DNA from: Lolium rigidum
Taxonomy: Eukaryota > Streptophyta > Magnoliopsida > Poales > Poaceae
Assembly: GCF_022539505.1 (NCBI RefSeq)
Contig: NW_025899904.1
Coordinates: 186,001 to 250,000 of the forward strand
Reading direction: 5' to 3'
DNA length: 64,000 bases
Positions within the stretch are counted from its first letter, which is position 1. Each line of letters starts with the position of its first letter. Below, in pieces: positions 55,363 to 64,000 of the stretch. The notes under the pieces were generated by a model. The model was not told the DNA's origin and searched no databases. It saw only the letters and a program-made list of their open reading frames with translations. The translations under genes and the position numbers were made by a program.

Positions 55363-56400
55363 TAGAGTTGAAGAAAATTTGACAAGGGAAAGTATGTCGA
55401 CAAGTTAAAGGAGAATGGCGACAGGATAAGTTATTTGAATGCATCGGGAGCTTTTGGTCAGAAACAAGTTTTTGCCCAAATGCTCGGGGGCTACTTTGAA
55501 AAAAGAAAAAATTTCGACAATGGCAAAAATAGAAAATGTTGAGTCTACAGTCAAGCACAAGTTCTTGGCTGTAGCCTCGGGGGCTACTCCCATCAGGAGC
55601 GCTGTTCGCGCATCCGATAAAAAAAGGAAAAACAAAAAAGAAAGAGAGAAGAAGGAGGAAAGAATATCAAGAGATAATGGCAATATAGTGACAAGGTGGA
55701 CTAAAATGTTGAGCCTACAACCAAGCACAAGTTCTTGGCCGTAGCCTCGGGAGCTACTCCCATCGGGAACGCTGTTCGCGTGCCCGATGAAATTGACAAA
55801 GGAAAAATAGAACAAGCAAGAGAATATATTTCGAGTTATCATTAACTCTCCATATACTCCCATCGGGAAAGCAATATAAGTCATATTTGACTCAATAAAA
55901 TGTGCCATTCCAGCAGCCGGAAAAGCACTCGACAATATATTCTCAGAACGCCGAAGTTGCGATCAATTTACGAATGCCGCAAAATTGCGAAGGTAAGACC
56001 CCGGACCTATTCTGCTGGGCGTGGCATCGCCGAAGACTGCGCTACTGCTACTTTTATCCGTATCAACGGATACGAAGAAAAATCTGACGGACGCGTTAGG
56101 TACTCGATAAATTTAACCGGGACTCGACAGAATGGTAAGACCTTAAGCGGCGCTCGTCGAAGTTTACACCGGTATCCCGAAATCATGTCCGGGGACGTGA
56201 TTTTGAAGTAGGTTTTTGCGGATTGCCACTAGAGCAGTTAACTAGTACACGATCCGTCGGATGAACTAGCCCCAACTACCAATATCCCTGTACAATATAG
56301 AATTTTGTGAGAAAAAGTATGAAAGTTAGAGCTTTCGAGTAAAAATAAACGAGTAGAGATTTTCCACGACTCTATGATTCAAGCAAAATCTCGGGGCTAT
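55363..56400 (+). other. 3' non-coding region and polypurine tract of the Gypsy
   Basis: A/T-rich with repeated phrases GCTACTCCCATC(A/G)GGA(A/G)CGCTGTTCGCG at about 55582 and 55754, and ATCTCGGGGCTAT at the end as polypurine tract. It matches in type the sequence at 3634-4887. Confidence 0.7.
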
Positions 56401-56785
56401 CGACATAGGCATCCCAAATGGGCCTGCCTAATATAGTACCCGGGGTTTATTGAAGGCCCACTACCCGAAGAATAAGAAGACTCGAGAGCCCAAGATGTAT
56501 TTAAGGAAAAGATAGAGTTGTAATAGGAAGTGTTATTTGTAATCCGGCGGGATGAGTTAGAAACCGTCCCGGACTATGTAATCCTTGTATAGCACGAATC
56601 CCTCGGCTCCACCTATATAAAGGGGGGTCGAGGGACGAGAAGATCATCGAATCATAGTCTGCAAACCCTAGTTTTCATATTCGTCGAGTACTTTTCGGCT
56701 GAAACCTTCGAGATCTACTTGCCCTCTACTTCTAACTAAACCCTAGCCTATAATCCATAGGCATTGACAAGTTAATCCCTCGTCA
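56401..56785 (+). repeat. 3' LTR of the Gypsy at 50263-56785
   Basis: 385 bp, with first base C instead of T (CGACATAGG). One C/T difference and a one-or-two-base change in the G-run after the TATA box separate it from the 5' LTR. Confidence 0.9.
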
Positions 56786-56790
56786 CCGAG

Positions 56791-57002
56791 GTAGACGCAG
56801 TGGCTGCCAAACTCGATGATGCGGCTGTTCCGCGGGTAGCGGCCGCTGTTGGCGAAGCAAACCCACATTATCATCGATGAAGTCCAGCGAGCCGAGGCGG
56901 TAGACGAGGCCAGAGACCACGCGCTCGCCGGAGACGGTGAGAAGGCCCGCCCGGATATGAACTCCAGCAAGCGCAGCTGCTGGCCCCATGGTGGGCGCCA
57001 AT
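56791..57002 (-). pseudogene. Chimeric ORF, upstream part, unknown origin
   Basis: Minus-strand frame read from near 57002: GQQLRLLEFISGRAFSPSPA, then WVCFANSGRYPRNSRIIEFG, SHCVYL. The neighbouring frame reads IRAGLLTVSGERVVSGLVYR, LGSLDFIDDN, and switching frames once near 56870 gives a plausible single protein. It starts right after the primer-binding site of the LTR at 57003-57693, so the segment occupies the 5' internal end of a minus-strand Gypsy. The domain is not recognised. Confidence 0.45.
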
Positions 57003-57693
57003 TGTCGTCGTGGTGAAACAACAGGTGCCATAGGATGACTTAAGTTGGGGCCGAATATGCGCTAGAGGATCCGGGGGGAGGGTTTGGTTAACAGGGAAAG
57101 GAGATGGAAAGAAACCGGTATGTATTCCTTAACTTGACCCTTGGCCAGAGGTAGAAGATGTACAGTACAAGTTTCCTCCTATCTACTGATGAACAGCCTA
57201 ATTTCTCTATTGATTGATCGTCCCGCGCAGGGGTGTGCCCCCTCTCCTTATATAGAGGAGAGGGTGGCTTACAAGGCAAGAAACCCTAATGGAATCTAGG
57301 ATGAGCTAAGCTACTTTATAAATATACTTTGGCCCAGCTGGCACCGGTTATGACTTTAATCAAGGAGCGGTGACCTCCGCCGGTATCTTTAACGTCATCT
57401 TCTTGCTTTGGCGCCAGGGCTTCGTTTAAAGCTGATTTGCTTCGCTCATCCTTGTCCTCTAGCTCCCGAAGGAATCTTTGACCAGAGTGCCGATAGGCTA
57501 CAGTGACCCATGGTTCCGGTTTGCCGGTACCTTTACTTCTGGTTCCGGTACCCTCGCACTTAGCCACACTGCCTCTTAGTGCGAGCACTTTGGTATACCC
57601 CTCTGGAGATACCGGTTTGTTCCAACTTCGGTTAGCTAAACTTAACTTTAGATTCCGGATCACTCTGTGATCCGGTTTAACCTTACCAAAACA
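57003..57693 (-). repeat. 5' LTR of a minus-strand Gypsy-like element
   Basis: On the - strand it starts TGTTTTGGTAAGGTTAAACC and ends GACGACA, with TATATAAGGAGAGG (near 57240-57255) as TATA box. The adjacent internal bases read ATTGGCGCCCACCATGGGGC, a grass Gypsy primer-binding type. The internal region is the chimeric ORF and, perhaps, the captured J-domain-gene fragment; no 3' LTR was found, so the element is truncated. Confidence 0.7.
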
Positions 57694-59110
57694 TGGCGAA
57701 TTTTCCATACTCTTGGCCTACTGGGGGCCATCCCCCCGACATTGGTGCCACTTATGTTGATGATGATTGGATCAAGAGGAAGTACATCAATGCTCTATTG
57801 CTCTTTGAACCGGCCGATCTAAGGATTCTCAAGAACAAGCACAACTTTGAGCAAATGACCTCCAATGATGTCATGCAAAAATGGATGCTTTCAAGGTTGA
57901 GTCAAAGATTGCGGTTGATAGTCATGCTCGGGCCATTGGGATGAACAGAAGTGAAAACCTTGCATTGAAGGCACATGTTTGTGAAGAGGATGAAGAAGAT
58001 TTGAGGGAAACTAAGTTTGAAGGGCACTCCGAAGAACTCAAACATGATCTACATGGTCACATTGCTCTTCTCACAAAATCCTTTTGGAGAGACCCTTCCA
58101 AGTACAAGTTAAAGGGAAACCAAAGAGGATATGCCAAGGTCCCAAGAGTTAGAACTTGCTACAATTGTGGCAATCAAGATCACTTCATTGCTGAGTGCCC
58201 ATATGAGAATAGAGAAGATCATGGTGGAAAGCTCATCCTCGAGGACAAGTCAAAGGCCCCTCGCAAGAAGCCATTCGTCAAGAAAAGTGGCTATGACATT
58301 TGCAAGAAGCCATTGAAGTATGTGTTGATTGCCCGTGAGGAGTATTCTTCTGGAGAAGAAGAAGATGACAAAGACGCCTCAAGAAGTGAGGTGGCTGCCG
58401 TTGCCATCACCTCCATCATCACTCTTTGAATCCCCCAATGAGGACTCCTCCAACAATGCAAGGTGTCTTATGGTCAAGACTTCTCATGTTCTCACTTCCG
58501 AAGATGAAGAAGATGTTCACGAAGACACAATAAGTGAAAAGGCCACTAGTGCCTCTACCCCTATGACATATCTCTTCGAATCTCCCAATGAGAACCTCTC
58601 TTTCAACCTCAGCAAGTGCCTCATGGCCAAGACTTCCGAGGTAACTACTTCATCCAAACCCACCTCCAAGACTATTGTCTCGGAGTGTGATGTTGAGAGT
58701 CTCAAGATAAAGAGAGAAATTATTAGCTTGGATGAATTTATCTCTAACTTGCAAGGTGAAGCCAAAAGGCATGTCCAAGTTCTCTTGGATAGGCTTGCAC
58801 ATTCTAATGGTCTCCTTGATCTCAAGGAGAGATTTGAGAGAGAAAATGCCGATGAGATTGGTGCACTATCTCAAGCTCTTCGGGAAGAGCAAGAACTTAG
58901 AGAAGCTCTAGAGGAAAAGTTGTCTTTCATTGAGGAAACTCACAGTGAAACCTTATCCAACCTCACTATAGAGTGTGATCATGCTATTGCCTTATCTAAT
59001 GTGCTTAAAAAGGAAAAAAGTTGAATTTGGTGTTGGTCATGCTAAACTAACTAAGGAGCTAGAGAAACTTGAAAAGGCTCACAAGGCCTTGGAAAGTGAA
59101 CTTCTACCCT
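57694..59110 (+). pseudogene. Copia gag with knuckle and coiled coil
   Basis: MANFPYSWPTGGHPPDIGAT and KHNFEQMTSNDVMQKW come first (57694-57880). The frame shifts at 57880-57900 into SKIAVDSHARAIGMNRSENL and then the zinc knuckle CYNCGNQDHFIAEC with PYENREDHGGKL (58155-58235), a signature of Maximus-type Copia. Another shift near 58400 leads to LFESPNEDSSNNARCLM and its repeat LFESPNENLSFNLSKCLMAK, then a coiled coil (LREEQELREALEEKLSFIEE) to 59030. These are gag C-terminal features of SIRE elements. Confidence 0.85.
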
Positions 59111-59636
59111 TACCAAGTCTCATGAGCAACTTCAAATTCAATTAACTAAAAATGATATGCCTAGTTCTTCTATGTCTTCTTGTGATCATGTAAATGTTAT
59201 TAAGGATAACACTAGGTTGAAGGCCAAGTTTCCTAAGTCCTTTCCTCCCCATGGTGAGATTTTTTTGATGATCTCTTGAGATATCAAAGATCAAACAATG
59301 GTAAGGTAGGGATTGGATATAATCCAAACACAAGTAAAAAAAAGAAGTCCAAGCCCGTACAAGCAAAGGAGAAAAATGTTGTGGGTGGTGATGTCACTAG
59401 GGACAATACCACCCATAATAACTTTGCGGGAAATTATAACCCTCATTATGTGCTATTCTATGATTACTATGGTGATGTTTATGCTAAATATGTTGGTCCA
59501 TATGATGGTTATGTTGCTTGGTCTATTTGGGTTCCTAAGACCCTTGTTGCTAACAAAAGAGTACCCATTGCGAAATGGGGACCTAAAACAAAGACTTGAT
59601 ATCATGTAGGACTATGCCACCAGAGGGTCGAAATGG

Positions 59637-60578
59637 GTGCTTGATAGTGGATGCACAAGTCATATGACCGGCGGCAAGGACCTCGTGATGGAGTTGAAGC
59701 CTAACTTGGACATGTGGACCGTTACCTTCGGAGACAACTCCAAATCCGAGGTATTGGGTCTTGGCAAGGTTGTGGTTGCACACAACATTACTCTTGTGGA
59801 TGTCATGCTTGTCAAGACTCTTGGTTACAATTTATTGTACATTCATTCCCTAGGCAAGATGGATTTTGCCGTATTCATTGATGTTGATATTGTGGTTCTC
59901 TTGTGGAGCAAGAATCTAAAAGTCGCTTTCACTAGGTACGTCGAAAACAACTTGTATGTGGTGGAATTTTCGGGGAAAACCACTACAAATGTGATGTGCT
60001 TATTCGGAAAGGAGGACGTGGGTTGGTTGTGGCATCACCGCTTGGCCCATGTCAACATGAGGACTTTGCAAAGTCTCCACAAGGGAAACCATATTGTGGG
60101 ACTAAAAGGCAATGTTTGTTTTGCCAAAGATCGTGTTTGTAGGGCTTGTGTTGAAGGTAAAATGCATGATTCTCCGCATCCAATCAAGACCATCATATCT
60201 TCCAAGAGGAAATTGGAACTCCTTCACGTGGACCTTTTTGGCCCCACTACTCATGCAAGTCTTGGTGCGAAGAAACATTGCTTGGTTATTGTTGATGATT
60301 ATTCAAGATATACATGGGTTTTCTTTCTCAAGAAGAAGGACGAGACTCAACAAATCTTCGTCGACTTTGCCACCGAGATGCAACGTCAACACAACCTCAC
60401 TATATTGGCAATAGAAAGTTACAACGGCTCCGAATTCAAGAACTACACACTCAATGACTTCCTTAGTGATGAGGGGATAAGACATCAATATTCCGCTGCA
60501 TACACCCCTCAACAAAATGGTCTTGCGGAGAGGAAGAACCGGACTCTCATGGATATGGAAAGGTCTATGTTGTCGTAG
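59637..60578 (+). pseudogene. Copia protease and integrase
   Basis: The 313-codon stretch starts WVLDSGCTSHMTGGKD, a retropepsin motif with Asp-Ser-Gly kept. GAG-pre-integrase HHRLAHVNMRTLQSLHKGN and CRACVEGKM (60030-60155) supply the HHCC finger. In the integrase core: HVDLFGPT holds the first Asp, VDDYSRYTWVFFLKKKDET follows, and NGLAERKNRTLMDM carries the Glu. The middle Asp-bearing segment is altered: SYNGSEFKNY where a Ser/Arg-Asp is usual, so the DDE triad looks broken. A stop falls near 60578 before the C-terminal part (60579-61090), which goes on in another frame (VGYGAESHTYRVF). Confidence 0.85.
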
Positions 60579-61114
60579 TATAAATATCGCTCTGATTTTT
60601 GGGCCGAAGCCATCTCTACCGCATGTCATTCTTCAAACCGGCTCTATCTCCGCAAGGGCTTGAACAAGACTCCTTATGAAATCCTCACCGGAAACTAGCC
60701 CAATATCTCCTACTTCCGAGTATTTGGTTGTAAGTGTTTCTATAAAATCAAAGGAGTTTGTTTTTCTAAATTTGGACCTAAAGCTTTGGAGCATATTTTT
60801 GTGGGTTACGGTGCCGAATCTCACACTTATAGAGTCTTTGAAAAAGTCTCGGCGATTGTCATTGAATCTTGTAGTGTGACATTCAAAGAAAATGATGGCT
60901 CCCAAGTGGGGAAAGTTGATGTTTGTGCAGATGATGAAATACCTCAAGACGTCATAGTAAGAATGGGGATGGGATTTCACCTCCCCATTGAGGGACACGG
61001 TGTGGCGCCTCAGGAAGGACTATGCTCGACTCAAGTGGTGCCCTCATCCTCACAAACTCACCAAGATCTGGATCTTGTGGATAATGTTACACCAACCAAA
61101 GAACAAGCTCAACA

Positions 61115-61655
61115 TGTCGAGGGTACTCCTCGGCAATGCCCTTCGATTGGAGCTTAGGGTTGATGGAATCCTGTAAGCTGATACGAGACATCGGTTCATA
61201 GACAAGCGGGGAGAGCGATTTACCCAGGTTCGGGGCCCTCGATGAGGTAAAACCCTTACGTCCTGCCTGTCTAATCTTGATTATGAGAATAATGGGTTAC
61301 AATGGGGTGCCGAAGAGTTCGGCTGAGATCTCGTCGAGAGGCTAAGTGCTGCGGCGACCTAGCTCTAGACTTTTGGTGGCTATGATTGCTAAGATTGATC
61401 GTGTCCCTCGGCAGCCCCTCTCCTGGCCTTTATATAGGTAGCCAGGTCTCAAGAGGTCTAACCCAGTACGACTAGTTTTACAATAGTTCTAGCTCTAAAC
61501 TTTCCTTGTTCGGCTCCTTCCTTGTCTTGCCCGCCAAGGAATCTTTTGCTGCGACATCCAAGTGCCCATCTTGCCATCGAATACCTTCATGGGCCTCCAG
61601 TTAGATCGTATAGGGTAGGGCAATGTCGGTTACCCGAAGGGTAATGCCCATGTCA
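61115..61655 (-). repeat. 3' LTR of the small element
   Basis: 541 bp, + strand TGTCGAGGGTACTCCTCGGC...GGGTAATGCCCATGTCA. Its 5' portion contains a hairpin, CGAGGGTACTCCTCG. Confidence 0.88.
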
Positions 61656-61941
61656 GTAGCCCCCGAGTGTCTAGCCGAAGATAGTTCGGGTAGAGACTAA
61701 AGCGTGCCTCCACCTACTATTCTTCTCCTCAATTGCTCTTGTCCATCTTGTATCGACGTCATCTTCTTCTATCGGGTGCGCGTCCAGCGCTCCCGATGGG
61801 AGTAGCCCCCGAGTCTAGGTACAGATGCTTGCAATCCGTGCGTAGACTCAAGTTGTACCACTCGATTGTTTTGCTCTGCCGAAGTTTTTCTGTAGATCTT
61901 CATGGGTCATCCGCGCGTAAGGGATAATGAGTAACGTTAAT

Positions 61942-62483
61942 TGTCGAGGGTACTCCTCGGCAATGCCCTTCGATTGGGGCTTAGGGTTGATGGAATCTTG
62001 TAAGCTGATACGAGACATCGGTTCACAGACAAGCGGGGAGAGCGATTTACCCAGGTTCGGGGCCCTCGATGAGGTAAAACCCTTACGTCCTGCCTGTCTG
62101 ATCTTGATTATGAGAATAATGGGTTACAATGGGGTGCCGAAGAGTTCGGCTGAGATCTCGTCGAGAGGCTAAGTGCTGCGGCGACCTAGCTCTAGACTTT
62201 TGGTGGCTATGATTGCTAAGATTGATCGTGTCCCTCGGCAGCCCCTCTCCTGGCCTTTATATAGGTAGCCAGGTCTCAAGAGGTCTAACCGAGTACGACT
62301 AGTTTTACAATAGTTCTAGTTCTAAACTTTCCTTGTTCGGCTCCTTCCTTGTCTTGCCCGCCAAGGAATCTTTTGCTGCGACATCCAAGTGGCCCATCTT
62401 GCCATCGAATACCTTCATGGGCCTCCAGTTAGATCGTATAGGGTAGGGCAATGTCGGTTACCCGAAGGGTAATGCCCACGTCA
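61942..62483 (-). repeat. 5' LTR of the small element
   Basis: 542 bp, near-identical to 61115-61655, ending TGCCCACGTCA on the + strand; a single A/G change separates the terminal sequence of the two copies. Confidence 0.88.
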
Positions 62484-64000
62484 CAAGACCCTCCCTCTTG
62501 TGAGCAAGATCAAGGACAAGATCAACCTAATGAGATTGATGGAGAAGCACCAAGTGTAGAACAAGAACAAATCAATGATGATGGTGCATCCCCAAGTGTG
62601 TCCAAGATCAACCTCATGATGAAGAGCAAACTCAAGAAATTGAGCAAGCTCAAATTGATGGTCAAGACGGGGATCAAAATAGTCAAGAAGACCAAGTGAT
62701 TCCTCGAAGCTCTTTTGAGGATATCGAAGCCCGTCGCAAGCAATGAGTTGCCAACACATTTATAAGAAGAGGTCACACTCTTGATAAAGTTGTTGGTGAT
62801 TTGAGGAAGCAAATGACCACCCGGAGAAAACTAGCCAACTTTAGTGATCATCAAGCTTATATCTCCATGGTGGAACCGAAGAAAGTCTTTGATGCTCTTG
62901 AAGATCCGAATTGATTGGATGTTATGCATGAAGAACTCAATAAATTCAAGTGTAACAAAGTATGGAGATTAGTAGAGAAGCCCAAAGATTGTCGCAATGT
63001 TATTTGCACGAAGTGGATCTTCAAGAACAAGCAAGATGAACATGGTATTGTCATTCGGAACAAGGCAAGATTAGTGGCTCAAGGTTTCTCTCAAGTGGAA
63101 GGCATTGACTTCGGGAGACCTATGCTCTCGTGGCTCGCCTTGAGTCCATCCGTATCCTTCTTGCATATGCTTCACACCATAACTTTAAATTGCAACAAAT
63201 GGATGTTAAAAGTGCATTTCTTAATGGACCTCTAAAAGAGTTGGTCTTTGTTAAGCAACCTTTCGGGTTCGAGGATCTCGAGTTCCCTAACCATGTCTAT
63301 CAACTCGACAAGGCACTCTATGGCCTTAAGCAAGCCCCACGTGCGTGGTAGAGCACCTTAAAGAGTTGTTACTAGACCGTAGATTTCAACTCGGGCTAAT
63401 CGACCCCACTCTTTTTACTAAGAGGGTGGATGGGGAGCTTTTCATTTGACAAATATATGTTTATGATATTATCTTTGGCTCTACTAATAAAGCTTTCAAT
63501 GAAGAATTCTCAAAGCCTATGACCGACAAGTTTGAGATGTCCATGATGGGTGAATTGAGATTCTTTCTTGGATTTGAGATCAAGCAGTTGAGAGAAGGAA
63601 CATTCATTTGCCAAACCAATTACATTCAAGACATGCTCAAGAGATTCAATATGAAGGACTTGAATGGTGCAAAGACTCCAATGGCAACCAATTGCCATCT
63701 TGCACTTGATCCCGGTGGTAAGGACATGGATCCCAAGGTATATCGCTCCATGATAGGTTCCTTGCTTTACCTTTGTGCATCTAGACCAGATATTGTGTTG
63801 AGTGTAGGTTTACGTGGAAGGTATCAAGCCTCTCCTAAAGAAAGCCACTTGGTGGCGGTCAAAAGAATATTTAGATATTTGGTTCATTCCCCGAGAGTTG
63901 GATTATGGTACCCAAAGGGTTATGGGTTCTCACTTGTTGGCTATACGGACTCGGATTGGGCAGGAGATAAGGATGATAGGAAATCAACCTCCGGGGCATG
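62484..64000 (+). pseudogene. Copia RT and RNase H, right part of the SIRE/Maximus-type element
   Basis: Resumes after the insertion with an acidic linker (QDPPSCEQDQGQDQPNEIDG), then RT: WRLVEKPKDCRNVICTKWIF, KARLVAQGFSQVEGIDF. A shift near 63115 leads into MDVKSAFLNGPLKELVFVKQ and LYGLKQAPRAW, followed by a stop (63350). The catalytic segment is QIYVYDIIFGSTN, where Asp-Asp has become Tyr-Asp. The tail reads MGELRFFLGFEIKQL, RYQASPKESHLVAVKRIFRY, DSDWAGDKDDRKSTSG (RNase H). It runs off the window end. Confidence 0.85.

Larger units (their letters stand above)
50263..56785 (+). mobile_element. Gypsy LTR retrotransposon with truncated pol
   Basis: 6,523 bp, LTRs 50263-50648 and 56401-56785, perfect target duplication CCGAG (50258-50262, 56786-56790). 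The LTRs differ at about three positions, so it is one of the youngest insertions here. Order: primer-binding site, gag (50694-52519), protease (53430-53726), RT (54050-54780), RNase H (54771-55360), then about 1 kb of non-coding sequence with 'agcctcgggggctactcccatc' phrases, polypurine tract, LTR. Second RNase H and integrase are absent, and the frames carry many shifts. It splits the chimeric minus-strand ORF. Confidence 0.92.
57694..61114 (+). mobile_element. SIRE/Maximus-type Copia, left part
   Basis: Plus-strand gag, knuckle, coiled coil, protease and integrase, in broken frames, cut at 61114 by the small LTR element at 61115-62483 and continued at 62484. The 5' LTR is absent; the sequence begins inside gag next to the LTR end at 57693. 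Confidence 0.8.
61115..62483 (-). mobile_element. Small non-autonomous LTR element (1.37 kb)
   Basis: Two LTRs of 541-542 bp (61115-61655, 61942-62483) around a 286-bp internal segment without coding capacity. Reading on the - strand each LTR begins TGAC(A/G)TGGGCATTACCC and ends ...CCTCGACA. The internal segment ends, on the - strand, in ACTCGGGGGCTAC (about 61656-61668), a polypurine tract. TATA box on the - strand near 61428-61440. Flanks CAACA (61110-61114) and CAAGA (62484-62488) differ at one base, a likely target duplication. It sits inside the Copia pol. LTRs are nearly identical by eye. Confidence 0.88.

Noticed and set aside
1..64000. tRNA, rRNA or other structural RNA genes
   Set aside because: I saw no cloverleaf with A and B boxes and no rRNA-like segments; primer-binding sites resemble tRNA 3' ends only.

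Overview
This is nuclear DNA from a temperate grass (Pooideae). The best fit is a ryegrass or fescue (Lolium/Festuca), because the predicted VRN1 protein, especially its C-terminus, resembles my recollection of Lolium VRN1 more than wheat or barley VRN1; that is memory, not a search. Supporting signs are intron-containing plant genes, Stowaway-type MITEs whose ends read like CTCCCTCC, and dense nested Gypsy and Copia LTR retrotransposons. There are no bacterial genes, CRISPR arrays or operons. Layout: a single-copy gene island of about 21 kb (roughly 17.0-38.0 kb) lies between two blocks of nested retrotransposons. The island holds two tail-to-tail genes. The first is the AP1/FUL-clade MADS-box gene VRN1 on the + strand (eight coding exons, 17890-32303, 245 residues, intron 1 of 12,025 bp). 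The second is a nuclear-looking protein with a C-terminal J-domain on the - strand (four coding exons, 37347 down to 33123, about 516 residues). Every splice junction given was read as GT/AG with phases that keep the frame open. Left block (1-15.1 kb): a Copia remnant; the 3' part of a Gypsy element with an antisense extra ORF; the 3' part and split LTR of a second Gypsy; and, inside that LTR, a structurally complete Tat-like Gypsy (4999-13399, target duplication ACTAT) that lacks the reverse transcriptase core and carries an antisense acidic ORF. A degenerate Athila-like remnant follows. VRN1 intron 1 holds Stowaway MITEs, an 87-bp tandem duplication, a PIF/Harbinger transposase remnant (24189-27155) with a multi-LTR TRIM array nested in it (25301-26096), and pieces of non-LTR retrotransposons. 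The J-domain gene carries a 987-bp Mutator-like element with a 9-bp target duplication in its first coding intron, and a 50-bp minisatellite in its third. Right block (38-64 kb): a SIRE-like Copia gag on the - strand split by an Athila-type element without pol (39950-48053, duplication AGTAT); a minus-strand Gypsy-like element with a chimeric ORF and, abutting it, a diverged copy of 282 bp of J-domain-gene exon 1 (49290-49571); an internally deleted Gypsy inserted in that chimera (50263-56785, duplication CCGAG); and a SIRE/Maximus-type Copia (57694 to the window end) interrupted by a 1.37-kb non-autonomous LTR element (61115-62483). Function: VRN1 is the flowering and vernalization regulator and its large intron 1 is where regulatory variation is expected. 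The retroelements are mostly broken, and several look as if they were mobilised in trans.
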